Shown: positions 17,555 through 31,350 of the stretch, piece by piece
Position numbering within the stretch: position 1 is the first letter of the stretch
How the letters are laid out: each line of letters begins with the position of its first letter
DNA from: Actinotalea solisilvae
GTDB lineage: Bacteria > Actinomycetota > Actinomycetes > Actinomycetales > Cellulomonadaceae
Direction: 5' to 3'
Length of the DNA stretch: 64,000 bases
Assembly (NCBI RefSeq): GCF_016464425.1
Contig: NZ_JADDKQ010000009.1
Coordinates: 1-64,000, forward strand
Made by a program: the position numbers and the translations under genes
The notes under the pieces: model-generated
Seen by the model: only the letters and a program-made list of their open reading frames with translations
Told to the model about the DNA's origin: nothing
Databases searched by the model: none

Positions 17555-18238
17555 TCAGGGCGCGAGTCGCTCGATCACCCAGCCGCCGCCGGCGCGCCGG
17601 TAGCGCAGCCGGTCGTGCAGGCGCGAGGACCGCCCCTGCCAGAGCTCCATGCTCACCGGTCGGACGCGGAAGCCACCCCAGTGGGCGGGGACGGGCACCG
17701 CCGTCCCCTCGGGCCAGCGCGCGCCCAGCTCGTCGTACCGCGCGTCGAGGGCGGCGCGGTCCGGGACGACGCTCGACTGCTCGCTCGCCCACGCACCGAC
17801 CTGCGACCCGTGCGGGCGGCTGCGGAAGTACTCCTCCGTCTCGTCCCGGTCGACCTGCTCGACCTCGCCCTGGACGATCACCTGACGGTCCATCTCGTGC
17901 CACGGGAAGGTCAGGGACGCGTGCGGGTTGGCGAGCATCTCGCGGCCCTTGCGCGAGCCGTGGTTGGTGAAGAGCACGAACCCGCGCTCGTCCACGCCCT
18001 TGAGCAGCACGGTGCGCGACGACGGCACGCCGTCGGCGGTGGCGGTCGCGAGCACCATCGCGTTGGGCTCGACGATGCCCGCGTCGACGGCGTCGTCGAA
18101 CCAGCGCTGGAACTGCGTCACCGGGTCGGGCGCGAGGTCGGCCTCGTCGAGGCTCGAGCGCTCGTAGCTGCGCCGCAGCGCCGCGAGACGGGCCTTCCGC
18201 TCGGCGTCCGTGAGGCCGACCGGCGCGTGCTGCTCCAT
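17555..18238 (-). CDS. pdxH: Pyridoxamine 5'-phosphate oxidase
   Basis: 227 residues. It carries the FMN-binding pattern [20 protein letters not shown] and [19 protein letters not shown], followed by the C-terminal PNPOx dimerisation motif [19 protein letters not shown]. It oxidises pyridoxine or pyridoxamine phosphate to pyridoxal phosphate in the cytoplasm. It is 22 nt downstream of nucS on the same strand. Confidence 0.95.
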   Translation of the reverse strand: MEQHAPVGLTDAERKARLAALRRSYERSSLDEADLAPDPVTQFQRWFDDAVDAGIVEPNAMVLATATADGVPSSRTVLLKGVDERGFVLFTNHGSRKGREMLANPHASLTFPWHEMDRQVIVQGEVEQVDRDETEEYFRSRPHGSQVGAWASEQSSVVPDRAALDARYDELGARWPEGTAVPVPAHWGGFRVRPVSMELWQGRSSRLHDRLRYRRAGGGWVIERLAP

Positions 18239-18260
18239 GGCTCTCCCCGGGGTGGTGCGG

Positions 18261-18956
18261 TCAGAACAGGCGGGCGACGACGTCGTCCATGCCGCGCAGC
18301 GCCTCGTAGTCGAGCACGACGCACGCGATGCCGCGGTCGTGCGCGAGCACCCGGGCCTGCGGCTTGATCTCCTGCGCCGCGAACACGCCCCGCACGGGTG
18401 CGAGGTGCGGGTCGCGGTTGAGCAGCTCGAGGTAGCGCGTGAGCTGCTCCACGCCGTCGATGTCGCCCCGGCGCTTGATCTCGACCGCGACCGTGCCGCC
18501 GCTCGCGTCCCGCGCGAGGATGTCGACCGGACCGATGGCCGTCGGGTACTCCCGCCGGACGAGGACGTGACCGTCGCCGAGCACGTGGATCTGCTCGGCG
18601 AGCAGGGCCTGCAGGTGGGCCTCGACGCCGTCCTTGACCAGACCCGGGTCGACCCCGAGCTCGTGCGCCGAGTCGTGCAGCACCTCGTGCAGGTCGATCT
18701 CGAGCCGGTCGTCGGACTTGGCGTGCTGCACGTGCCAGACCTGCGTGACGCCGCGCTCGGCGGCGTCCGCGTCGGGGGCCGTGACCGCGAGCGAGCAGGG
18801 CGGGCTCATCCAGTTGAGCGGCTTGTACGAGCCGCCGTCGGAGTGGAGCAGCACGCTCCCGTCCGCCTTGACCACGAGCAGGCGCGTGGCGAGGGGCAGG
18901 TGGGCCGAGAGGCGCCCGGTGTACCGGGCCGCGCAGGTCGCGACGACGAGCCGCAT
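18261..18956 (-). CDS. nucS: Mismatch-specific endonuclease NucS/EndoMS
   Basis: 231 residues. The N-terminal DNA-binding and dimer domain begins [16 protein letters not shown]. The C-terminal RecB-like nuclease carries [18 protein letters not shown] and [16 protein letters not shown], containing the catalytic Asp, Glu and Lys. NucS replaces MutS/MutL mismatch repair in many actinobacteria by cutting both strands at mismatches. The start ATG overlaps the DUF2550 stop by one base (TGATG). An earlier in-frame start would lie inside that gene. Confidence 0.95.
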   Translation of the reverse strand: MRLVVATCAARYTGRLSAHLPLATRLLVVKADGSVLLHSDGGSYKPLNWMSPPCSLAVTAPDADAAERGVTQVWHVQHAKSDDRLEIDLHEVLHDSAHELGVDPGLVKDGVEAHLQALLAEQIHVLGDGHVLVRREYPTAIGPVDILARDASGGTVAVEIKRRGDIDGVEQLTRYLELLNRDPHLAPVRGVFAAQEIKPQARVLAHDRGIACVVLDYEALRGMDDVVARLF

Positions 18957-19381
18957 CAGATCACCCTCCCCACCGGCCGCGGGCCGGACTCCAACCACGA
19001 GACCAGCCCCGCGCACGCCGGCGCGGACATGAGCAGCTGGAAGCGGTCGTCGCCGTGAGCGCAGTGGAGCAGCACCTGCGGCTCACCGCGGTCGTCGGGC
19101 TGGTCGACCGGCACGCGCTCGAGGAGCGTCAGCGTCGCGCGCGACCAGCACCGCGCGGGCCGCGGGGCGAGCGACAGCGTGCGCCACCACGAGAGCTGCG
19201 TGGCGCCGTAGTGCGCGATGCCCGCCGTCCACGCGGCGCCCGGCTCGTCCGGCCGGGCGAGGCACGTGAAGGAGCCCACGCGCCGCGACAGCGTGCGCTG
19301 CCGCGACACGTAGAGCCCGACGGGCACGACGGCGACCAGCAGGAGCGCAGCGACGCCGAGCGCGGCGACGAGCAGCTCCAA
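18956..19381 (-). CDS. DUF2550-family membrane protein
   Basis: 141 residues: one N-terminal membrane helix (about 5-25), then a basic cytoplasmic domain with the DUF2550 features [33 protein letters not shown] and RCWSR. The function of the family is unknown, but its place directly after atpC and before nucS is conserved in actinobacteria. It starts 9 nt after atpC stops and overlaps nucS by one base, so it belongs to the same transcript. Confidence 0.88.
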   Translation of the reverse strand: MELLVAALGVAALLLVAVVPVGLYVSRQRTLSRRVGSFTCLARPDEPGAAWTAGIAHYGATQLSWWRTLSLAPRPARCWSRATLTLLERVPVDQPDDRGEPQVLLHCAHGDDRFQLLMSAPACAGLVSWLESGPRPVGRVI

Positions 19382-19390
19382 CGCCGTGCC

Positions 19391-19675
19391 TCAGCGCGCG
19401 CCGGCCGAGCCGGAGCCCGCGTCCTCGGCGGTGTCGACGACGACCGTGACGCGGTTGGTGTCGACCGACATGAAGCCGGCGTCGATCCGCACGGCCCGGA
19501 CCGTGCCGTCGACCGGCGTGATCCGCACCGTGCCCGGGCGCAGCACCGTCAGCACGGGCGAGTGCCCGGGCAGGATGCCGATCTCGCCGTCGGCGGCCGG
19601 AGCGCTGACCATGCGGGCCTCGCCCGACCAGACGCTCCGGTCCGCCGCCACGAGGTCGACCTCGAGGTTGGCCAC
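19391..19675 (-). CDS. atpC: ATP synthase epsilon subunit
   Basis: 94 residues, the short actinobacterial form that keeps the beta-sandwich (EVDLVAADRSVWSGEARMV, GEIGILPGHSPVLTVL) and lacks most of the C-terminal helical hairpin. GTG 19675 is used, one base after the atpD stop; the longer reading would overlap atpD by 50 bases. It belongs to the central stalk of F1. Confidence 0.93.
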   Translation of the reverse strand: MANLEVDLVAADRSVWSGEARMVSAPAADGEIGILPGHSPVLTVLRPGTVRITPVDGTVRAVRIDAGFMSVDTNRVTVVVDTAEDAGSGSAGAR

Positions 19676-19676
19676 G

Positions 19677-21266
<1,590 letters not shown>

Positions 21267-22160
21267 CTAGGACGAGGCCAGCGCGTCGGCGCCGGACACG
21301 ATCTCGCTGATCTCCTGGGTGATCTCCGCCTGGCGGGCCTGGTTGGCCAGCCGGGTGAAGGTGCGGATGAGCTCCTCGGCGTTCTCCGTCGCGGTGTGCA
21401 TCGCGCGCTGGCGCGCTGCGAGCTCCGAGGCCGCGGCCTGCAGCAGGAAGCTGTAGATGCGGCTCTGGACGTACCGCGGCAGGAGGGCGTCGAGCACCTC
21501 CTCCGGCGACGGCTCGAAGTCGTACAGCGGGAGGGGCTCGTCGCCGGGCTCGGCGACACCCTCCACGACCTCGAGCGGGAGCATCCGGACCACGCGGGGC
21601 GTCTGCGTGACCATGTTGACGAACTGCGTGTAGACCACGTGCAGCTCCCCGACGCCGCCGTCGGCGACGTCCGCGAGGAACGCGCTGAGGAGCACGTCGG
21701 CGATCTCCGCGGCCGTCTCGGCCGACGGCGCGTCGGACGAGCCGGTCCACTGACCCGACAGCTCGCGGTGGCGGAAGCTGTAGTACGACACCGCGCGCCG
21801 GCCGGTCACGTAGAGGGCGACCTCCTTGCCCTCGTCCGTGAGCTGCTGGATGAGGCGCTCGCCCTCGCGGATGACCGACGCCGAGTAGGCGCCCGCCATG
21901 CCGCGGTCCGCGGTCACGAGCAGGACCGCGACGCGCCGGGCGTCGGGGCGCTCGGTCGTCAGCGGGTGGTCGACCCCGGCGTGCGTGGCGACGGCCGAGA
22001 CGGCGCGCGTGAGCGCGCGGGCGTACGGCGACGCCGCGGTCACGCGGTCGCGGGCCTTCCCGATGCGCGAGGCAGCGATGAGCTCCATCGCGCGGAAGAT
22101 CTTCTTCAGCGACTGGGTCGACCGGATCCGCTGCCGGTAGACGCGCTGCTGACCCGCCAC
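21267..22160 (-). CDS. atpG: ATP synthase gamma subunit
   Basis: 297 residues. The N-terminal helix [29 protein letters not shown] and the C-terminal [16 protein letters not shown] form the rotating coiled coil; the middle [18 protein letters not shown] is typical. It starts one base after atpA ends. Confidence 0.97.
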   Translation of the reverse strand: MAGQQRVYRQRIRSTQSLKKIFRAMELIAASRIGKARDRVTAASPYARALTRAVSAVATHAGVDHPLTTERPDARRVAVLLVTADRGMAGAYSASVIREGERLIQQLTDEGKEVALYVTGRRAVSYYSFRHRELSGQWTGSSDAPSAETAAEIADVLLSAFLADVADGGVGELHVVYTQFVNMVTQTPRVVRMLPLEVVEGVAEPGDEPLPLYDFEPSPEEVLDALLPRYVQSRIYSFLLQAAASELAARQRAMHTATENAEELIRTFTRLANQARQAEITQEISEIVSGADALASS

Positions 22161-22161
22161 C

Positions 22162-23790
<1,629 letters not shown>

Positions 23791-23877
23791 GGTCTCTCTC
23801 CTGTCGTGCGACCCCACGGCTGTGGAGTCGTCTGCGTCCTGCGGGGACCGGTCGCAGCCGGGCCCGTGTGATGGGGG

Positions 23878-24692
23878 TCAGCCGGCCAGCCGGCGTCGTG
23901 CGTCGTCGAGACGGGCGAGGACCGTCGAGTCGACGACCTCGTCGCCGACCTGGATCCGCATGCCGCCGACGACCTGGGGGTCCACGGACACGTTGAGCTG
24001 GACCGGGCGGCCGTACGCGCGCTCGAGCAGCCCGGAGAGCCGCGTGAGCTGGGCCGACGTCGGCGGCGCGGCGACGGACACCGTCGCGACCAGCCGCTGG
24101 CGCCGCTGCGCGGCGAGCCGGCCGACGAGCCCGAGGAGCGCCGACACCGAGCGTCCGCGCGGTGCGACGGCGAGCCGCTCGACGGTCTGGAGCGTCGTCG
24201 GCGTCACCTTGCCGTCGAGGAGCCGGCGCACGAGCGCACCGCGGTGCTCCGCCCCGGCGGCGCGGTCGGTGAGCGCGCGCCGCAGGTCCCGCTGACCGAC
24301 GAGCACGCGCTCGAACCGGAACAGCTCGTCCTCGACCTGCTCGAGCTGACCCGCCGACTGCGCACCCGCGAGGAGCGCGTCGAACGCGCTCTCCTCGAGC
24401 GCCTCGACGAGGTCGCCCTCGGCCGACCAGCGCGCCCGCGCGAACGCGGACACGACCTCGACGACCCGGTCGTCCACCCTGCCGCGCAGCAGGCCCTGCA
24501 CGAGGGCCGCCTTGTCGTCCGCGGCGCGCGACGGGTCGCTCAGCGCCCGGCGGAGCGAGCCCGACGAGTCCAGCGCGTCGACGACGGCGAACAGCTGCGC
24601 GCCGAGCGTCGCGGAGTCGGGGCCCGCGGCCCGCAGCACCGGCTCGAAGCCGGTCGCCACGCGCCGGGCCGACGACGCACTCGTGCCCCGCA

Positions 24693-24693
<1 letters not shown>
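23878..24693 (-). CDS. atpH: ATP synthase delta subunit
   Basis: 271 residues, the length usual for actinobacteria (E. coli has 177). The N-terminal part contains the typical LGAQLFAVVDALDSSGSLRRALSDPSRAADDKAAL and the C-terminal part VDPQVVGGMRIQVGDEVVDSTVLARLDDARRRL. The start ATG overlaps the atpF stop by one base. It links F1 to the peripheral stalk. Confidence 0.96.
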
Positions 24694-26471
<1,778 letters not shown>

Positions 26472-26504
26472 GCCGTCGGACCAGGCCTTGTGTGGATCGT
26501 GGGA

Positions 26505-26510
26505 ATCCTA
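26505..26510 (-). promoter_or_regulatory. Possible -10 element for atpB and following genes
   Basis: TAGGAT on the minus strand fits the TAnnnT form and lies 34 bases before the GTG of atpB. No convincing TTGACA partner is visible 16-18 bp upstream. Low confidence. Confidence 0.3.
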
Positions 26511-26548
26511 ACCCATCGGGACCTCGGGCCCTGCCGTCGTCCCGCATC

Positions 26549-26566
26549 TTGTGCATCCGATCACAA
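26549..26566. promoter_or_regulatory. Rex-like operator between atpI and atpB
   Basis: The 18-mer TTGTGCATCCGATCACAA has TTGTG and CACAA arms in the spacing of the Rex operator (consensus TTGTGAANNNNTTCACAA). The perfect inverted arms extend to seven bases (TCTTGTG / CACAAGA, 26547-26568). Rex senses NADH/NAD+ and is reported to control ATP synthase genes in Streptomyces. No rex gene is in this window; the match is by eye. Confidence 0.5.
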
Positions 26567-26586
26567 GACGTTTCGGGCGGCATCGC

Positions 26587-27051
26587 TCACGGCGCGGCGG
26601 GCGGTCCGGCCTCGGGCTGGACGTAGGGAACGCGGCCGCCCTGGACGGCCCGGTAGTCGAGGTAGACCGACCCGAGGACGCCCACGAGCACGACCGCGAC
26701 GAGCACGCCCCGGTCGTAGAAGTCGAGGTCGTCGAGCACCGCGAAGAGCGCGACGAGCACGATCATCTTCACGAGCCACGCCCCGAGGATCACGGCGCCC
26801 GTCGTGGTGGCCGACGACTGCGTCGTGCGCAGCATGCTCACGACCGTGGTGCCGCTGAAGACCAGGGCGACGAGCACGCCGATCACCGCGCCCCAGACGC
26901 CCGGGACGCCGGCGACGAGGTACCCGGCGACGATGCCCACGACGGCGAGGACGCCGACGAGCACGAGCATCCCGCGCAGCGCGCGGCGCAGGACGTCCCG
27001 CACCGGGTCGCCGGCGGGGGCGGGGGTCGGGTCGACGGTCGGCTCGTTCAT
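26587..27051 (-). CDS. AtpI-like membrane protein at the head of the ATP synthase genes
   Basis: 154 residues with four predicted membrane helices (about 33-52, 58-78, 92-112, 118-135) and a Pro-rich C-terminus. Weak sequence conservation is normal for this family, which in other bacteria assists c-ring assembly. Assignment rests on position and topology. The start ATG overlaps the stop of the transferase gene (ATGA). A 115-bp gap with a Rex-like palindrome separates it from atpB. Confidence 0.8.
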   Translation of the reverse strand: MNEPTVDPTPAPAGDPVRDVLRRALRGMLVLVGVLAVVGIVAGYLVAGVPGVWGAVIGVLVALVFSGTTVVSMLRTTQSSATTTGAVILGAWLVKMIVLVALFAVLDDLDFYDRGVLVAVVLVGVLGSVYLDYRAVQGGRVPYVQPEAGPPAAP

Positions 27052-28169
27052 GCGGCTCCTCGGGTGGCGGGTGACCGGCGGACCTTGCCGCGCAGCGGGC
27101 CCAGGGTCAGGACGAGCGCGAGGAGCACCCCCGCGCCCAGGGCGACGAGGACCGTCGTCGTGGTCCACACCGCGAGCGCCGCGGCGCCGAAGGCGAACAC
27201 GGCGGTCCACAGGTACATGATGACGACGGCCCGGCGGTGGGAGTGCCCCAGCTCGAGCAGCCGGTGGTGCAGGTGCAGGCGGTCCGGCTGGAAGGGCGAG
27301 CGCCCCGCGCCGAGGCGGCGGACGACCGCGAGGCCCATGTCGAGCAGCGGCAGCAGCAGCACGGCGACCGGGATCGCGAGGGGCAGGAAGGCGGGGATCG
27401 CCTGCCGGTCGGACACGACGTCGGGGTCGATCTTGCCCGTGACGACGATGCCTGCGGCCGCGATGGTCAGCCCGATGACCATCGAGCCCGAGTCCCCCAT
27501 GAAGATGCGCGCCGGGTGGAAGTTGTGCGGCAGGAAGCCGAGGCACGACCCGACGAGCACGGCCACGACGACGCTCGCGAGGTTGGAGTAGTCGTCGGAG
27601 CTGATGTCGCGCGTGAGCAGGTAGGTGTAGACGAAGAACCCGGCGCCGCCGATGGCGATGAGGCCCGCGGCGAGCCCGTCGAGGCCGTCGACGAAGTTCA
27701 CCGCGTTGATCGCCACGACGACGGCGAGGATCGTCACCGCGAGCGAGAGGTAGCTCGAGCCGATGACGCGCTCGCCGATGGGCAGCGACACGAGCTGGAC
27801 GCCGCCCTGCCACGCCATGAGGCCCGCGGCGAGCACCTGCCCCACCAGCTTGGTCATCCAGTCGAGGTCCCAGATGTCGTCCGCGGCGCCGAGCAGGCAC
27901 ACGAGCGCCGCCCCGCCGAGGATCGCCCACGCCTGGTCGGAGTCGCCGAACACGTCCCGGAGGAACGGCATCCGCGAGGCGAGGACCATGGCGACGGCCA
28001 TGCCGAGCAGCATCGCGACGCCGCCCATCCGCGGCGTCGGCGTGGCGTGGACGTCGCGGTCCCGGACCGCCGTGATCGCGCCCGAACGCAGGGCGACCCA
28101 CCGCGCGAGCGGTGTCGTCAGGTACGTCACCGCGGCGGCGACGAGCATGACGAGGAGGTAGACCCTCAC
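27048..28169 (-). CDS. Undecaprenyl-phosphate N-acetylhexosamine-1-phosphate transferase (WecA/TagO family)
   Basis: 373 residues, about eleven membrane helices. Cytoplasmic loops hold the family motifs: TPRMGG near the start, GAADDIWDL, the NFVDGLDGLAAG catalytic loop, ARIFMGDSGSM, and the His-rich DRLHLHHRLLELGHSHRRA near the C-terminus. It links a GlcNAc-type sugar phosphate to the C55 lipid carrier, the first step of wall teichoic acid, polysaccharide or arabinogalactan-type polymers. Start GTG 28169 overlaps the tsaC stop (GTGA). Confidence 0.9.
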   Translation of the reverse strand: MRVYLLVMLVAAAVTYLTTPLARWVALRSGAITAVRDRDVHATPTPRMGGVAMLLGMAVAMVLASRMPFLRDVFGDSDQAWAILGGAALVCLLGAADDIWDLDWMTKLVGQVLAAGLMAWQGGVQLVSLPIGERVIGSSYLSLAVTILAVVVAINAVNFVDGLDGLAAGLIAIGGAGFFVYTYLLTRDISSDDYSNLASVVVAVLVGSCLGFLPHNFHPARIFMGDSGSMVIGLTIAAAGIVVTGKIDPDVVSDRQAIPAFLPLAIPVAVLLLPLLDMGLAVVRRLGAGRSPFQPDRLHLHHRLLELGHSHRRAVVIMYLWTAVFAFGAAALAVWTTTTVLVALGAGVLLALVLTLGPLRGKVRRSPATRGAA

Positions 28170-28837
28170 CCGGCGCCGCCCGGCGGGTCGTCCGGCGCGG
28201 CGGGCCCCGCGACGTCCGCGACCGCGCGCAGCGCCTCGAGGCCGATCGCGCCCGCCCGCACGACGCGCAGCGGCCCTGTCGCGTCCACGATGGTGGACGC
28301 GACGCCGCCCGGCGCGGTCCCGCCGTCGAGGTAGACCGCGACCGACGTGCCCAGCTGGTCGTGCGCCTGGGCCGCCGTCGTGGCCGCGGGGTGGCCCGTA
28401 CGGTTGGCGCTCGACACCGCGAGCGGCCCCGTGCGCCGCAGGAGCGCGAGCGCGGCGGGGTGGTCGGGCATCCGCACGGCGACCGTGCCGCGGGTCTCCC
28501 CCAGGTCCCACGCGAGCGACGGCTGCGCGCGGCAGATGATCGTCAGGCCGCCGGGCCAGAACGCCTCGACGAGCGCCCGGACGTCGTCGGTCACGTCCGT
28601 GCACAGGCCGTCGAGCGTGCGCGCGTCCGGGACGAGGACGGGCGGGGGCATCTGGCGCCCGCGGCCCTTGGCGGCGAGGAGCGCCGCGACGGCGTCGGGC
28701 GTGAAGGCGTCCGCGCCGATGCCGTAGACGGTGTCGGTCGGCAGGACGACGAGGCCGCCGCGCGCGACCGCGTGCACGGCCTGGTCGAGCGAGGACCCCC
28801 ACGTCGCGGGGTCGGTGCAGTCGAGGACGGCGCTCAC
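28166..28837 (-). CDS. tsaC: L-threonylcarbamoyladenylate synthase (TsaC/Sua5 family)
   Basis: 223 residues with the YrdC domain: GLVVLPTDTVYGIGADA, AKGRGRQMPPPVLV (the Lys-Arg pair that binds ATP), FWPGGLTII, and AVSSANRTGHPA near the C-terminus. It makes threonylcarbamoyl-AMP for the t6A modification of tRNA. There is no extra Sua5 C-terminal domain. GTG 28837 overlaps the prmC stop by four bases. Confidence 0.93.
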   Translation of the reverse strand: MSAVLDCTDPATWGSSLDQAVHAVARGGLVVLPTDTVYGIGADAFTPDAVAALLAAKGRGRQMPPPVLVPDARTLDGLCTDVTDDVRALVEAFWPGGLTIICRAQPSLAWDLGETRGTVAVRMPDHPAALALLRRTGPLAVSSANRTGHPAATTAAQAHDQLGTSVAVYLDGGTAPGGVASTIVDATGPLRVVRAGAIGLEALRAVADVAGPAAPDDPPGGAG

Positions 28838-29772
28838 GGCCGCGAGTCTTTCACGTCGCCGGCCGGCGCCGACGCGCCGCGGACCGCCACGACCATCCGG
28901 TCCCGGCCCGCGAGGTCGGCCGCCGTCCGGACCTCGGCGAACGCCCCGGTGCGCACGACCAGCGCGCGCACCGCCGCCGCCTGCACCTCGGCGTGCTCCA
29001 TGACGAGGGTGCCGCCGGGCCGCAGCAGGCGCGCCGCCGCGGCGACGACGCCGCGCGGCACCTCGAGCCCGTCCGGGCCGAGCCCGTAGAGCGCGACCCC
29101 CGGGTCGTGCTCGCGCACCTCGGGGTCGAGCGGGACGGCGTCCGGCGGGATGTACGGCGGGTTGGACACGACGACGTCGACCGTGCCGTCGAGGTCGCGC
29201 AGCGCGGTCCGCGCGTCGCCGCGCACGAGGTGCACCCCGCCGTGGTCCGCGACGTTGCGCGCGGCCCACGCGTGCGCCTCGGCGTCGAGCTCGACCGCGT
29301 GGACTCTCGTCCCCGCCACCTCGTGCGCGACGGCGAGGGCGATCGCGGCCGACCCGGTGCACAGGTCGACGACGAGGGCCGCGCCGCGCTCCGCGACGAC
29401 CGCCGCGGCCGCCTCGACGGCCACCTGCGCGACCTGCTCGGTCTCGGGGCGGGGCACGAAGACGCCCGGACCCACGTGGAGCTCGAGGTCGCGGAAGGGG
29501 GCGAGCCCGGTGAGGTGCTGCAGCGGGACGCGCGCGGCGCGGCGCGCGACGAGCTCGACCAGGCCGTCCGGCGCCGGGCGCCCGAGGACGGCGGCCGCGT
29601 GCACGTCGGCGCGCGTGCCGCCGAGCGCGTGGGCGGCGAGGAGCTCGACGTCGACGCGGGGCGAGGGCACCCCGGCCTCGCGCAGGACGCGCTCCCCCGC
29701 CCGCAGCGCCTCGGCGAGCGGGCGGGCGTCCGTCGTCCCGGAGGGGCCGGCCGGCTCGGACCGCGCGGTCAT
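28834..29772 (-). CDS. prmC: Release-factor glutamine methyltransferase
   Basis: 312 residues. It has the N-terminal helical PrmC domain, the AdoMet loop [18 protein letters not shown], the acidic HAVELD, and the catalytic [11 protein letters not shown]. It methylates the Gln of the GGQ motif of RF1 and RF2. The gene overlaps prfA by four bases, so the enzyme and its substrate are made from one message. Confidence 0.94.
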   Translation of the reverse strand: MTARSEPAGPSGTTDARPLAEALRAGERVLREAGVPSPRVDVELLAAHALGGTRADVHAAAVLGRPAPDGLVELVARRAARVPLQHLTGLAPFRDLELHVGPGVFVPRPETEQVAQVAVEAAAAVVAERGAALVVDLCTGSAAIALAVAHEVAGTRVHAVELDAEAHAWAARNVADHGGVHLVRGDARTALRDLDGTVDVVVSNPPYIPPDAVPLDPEVREHDPGVALYGLGPDGLEVPRGVVAAAARLLRPGGTLVMEHAEVQAAAVRALVVRTGAFAEVRTAADLAGRDRMVVAVRGASAPAGDVKDSRP

Positions 29773-30857
29773 CCCGCGCCCACCTCGGCGAGGCGCGCGG
29801 CCTCGTCCGCCTCGATGGCCGAGCGCACGACGGGGTCGAGGTCGCCGTCGAGCACCTGGTCGAGGTTGTACGCCTTGTAGCCGGTGCGGTGGTCGGCGAT
29901 GCGGTTATCGGGGAAGTTGTACGTGCGGATGCGCTCGGAGCGGTCCACCGTGCGGACCTGGGACCGGCGCGCCTGGCTCGCCGCGGCGGCGGCCTCCTCC
30001 TGCTGCGCGGCCAGCAGCCGCGCGCGCAGGATGCGCAGGGCCTGCTCCTTGTTCTGGAGCTGCGACTTCTCGTTCTGGCACGAGACGACGAGCCCCGTGG
30101 GCAGGTGCGTGATGCGCACCGCGGAGTCGGTCGTGTTGACGGACTGGCCGCCCGGGCCGGACGACCGGTAGACGTCGATCCGCAGGTCGTTCGGGTCGAT
30201 CTCGACCTCGCCCGACTCCTCGGCCTCGGGCAGCGCGACGACGCCCGCCGCCGACGTGTGGATCCGGCCCTGCGACTCCGTGACCGGGACGCGCTGGACC
30301 CGGTGCACGCCGCCCTCGTACTTGAGGTGCGCCCAGACGCCGTCCTCGGGCGCGACCGTCCCGCGCGCCTTGACGGCGAGCGTCACGTCCTTGTACCCGC
30401 CGAGGTCCGACTGCGTGGCGTCGATGACCTGCGCGCTCCAGCCGCGGCGCTCGGCGTACCGCAGGTACATGCGGAGCAGGTCGCCCGCGAACAGGGCGGA
30501 CTCCTCGCCGCCCTCCCCCGCCTTGATCTCGAGCAGCACGTCCCGGGCGTCGTCGGGGTCCCGCGGCACCAGCACCCGGTGCAGGGCGGTCGCGGCCTCG
30601 TCGGCGACCGCCCGCAGCGACGGCAGCTCGGCCGCGAAGGCGGCGTCGGCCTCGGCGAGCTCGGCCGCGGCCTGGGCGTCGCCCTCGGCCTGCTCCCACG
30701 CGCGGTAGGCGGCCACGACGCGCCCCAGCTCGGCGTAGCGGCGGCCGAGGCGGCGTGCGCGCGCGGCGTCGGCGTGCACCGACGGGTCGGCGAGCTGCGC
30801 CTCGATCTCGGCGTGCTCCGCGAGCAGCGGCGCGACGGCGTCCGACGTGTCGCTCAT
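29769..30857 (-). CDS. prfA: Peptide chain release factor 1
   Basis: 362 residues. The RF1 anticodon-like tripeptide lies in [19 protein letters not shown] (PVT), and the peptidyl-transferase GGQ is in [17 protein letters not shown]. It reads UAA and UAG. The start is the ATG at 30857, 137 bases after rpmE ends. Confidence 0.96.
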   Translation of the reverse strand: MSDTSDAVAPLLAEHAEIEAQLADPSVHADAARARRLGRRYAELGRVVAAYRAWEQAEGDAQAAAELAEADAAFAAELPSLRAVADEAATALHRVLVPRDPDDARDVLLEIKAGEGGEESALFAGDLLRMYLRYAERRGWSAQVIDATQSDLGGYKDVTLAVKARGTVAPEDGVWAHLKYEGGVHRVQRVPVTESQGRIHTSAAGVVALPEAEESGEVEIDPNDLRIDVYRSSGPGGQSVNTTDSAVRITHLPTGLVVSCQNEKSQLQNKEQALRILRARLLAAQQEEAAAAASQARRSQVRTVDRSERIRTYNFPDNRIADHRTGYKAYNLDQVLDGDLDPVVRSAIEADEAARLAEVGAG

Positions 30858-30994
30858 GGGTGCCTCCCGGCGCGGGGTGGACGGGTCTGCTGCGGGCTGC
30901 CCGGGGACCGCGGGCACGACGACGCCGGCGGTCCGTCCGCTCCGGCGCACCATGGAGGGTGCGTCCGGACGGTGGCCCGCCGGCGTCGAGGGTG

Positions 30995-31216
30995 CTACTT
31001 GGCGGCGTCGGCCTTCTTGCCGTACCGCGCCTCGAACCGGGCCACGCGGCCACCGGTGTCGAGGATCTTCTGCTTGCCCGTGTAGAACGGGTGGCAGGCG
31101 CTGCACACGTCGGCGTGGATCTGGCCCGACGTCGCGGTGCTGCGCGTGGTGAACGTGTTGCCGCACGTGCACGTGACCGTGGTGGCCACGTAGTCCGGGT
31201 GGATGCTCTTCTTCAC
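30995..31216 (-). CDS. rpmE: 50S ribosomal protein L31 (zinc-binding form)
   Basis: 73 residues from GTG 31216, with GAGGAG upstream. Cys16, Cys18, Cys38 and Cys41 give the zinc site of the C+ type of L31 (VTCTCG and VCSACHPF). The usual [22 protein letters not shown] end is present. It lies between rho and prfA as in many actinobacteria. Confidence 0.96.
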   Translation of the reverse strand: MKKSIHPDYVATTVTCTCGNTFTTRSTATSGQIHADVCSACHPFYTGKQKILDTGGRVARFEARYGKKADAAK

Positions 31217-31297
31217 TGGGGATCTCCTCGTCGTGGTCGCCGGGTCGTGCGCGGGCTCGCGCACGTGAACCGGAACCGGGGGAACAGTCTGCCAGAA

Positions 31298-31331
31298 CGT
31301 CGGGGAGGGCACGGATCTTCCCTCCCCGACG
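31298..31331 (-). terminator. Hairpin after rho
   Basis: A perfect 12-bp stem, CGTCGGGGAGGG paired with its complement, closes a 10-nt loop and lies 19 bases after the rho stop codon. It separates rho from rpmE; no clear T-run follows. Confidence 0.6.
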
Positions 31332-31350
31332 ACCGGGCGTGGGGTGGCGC

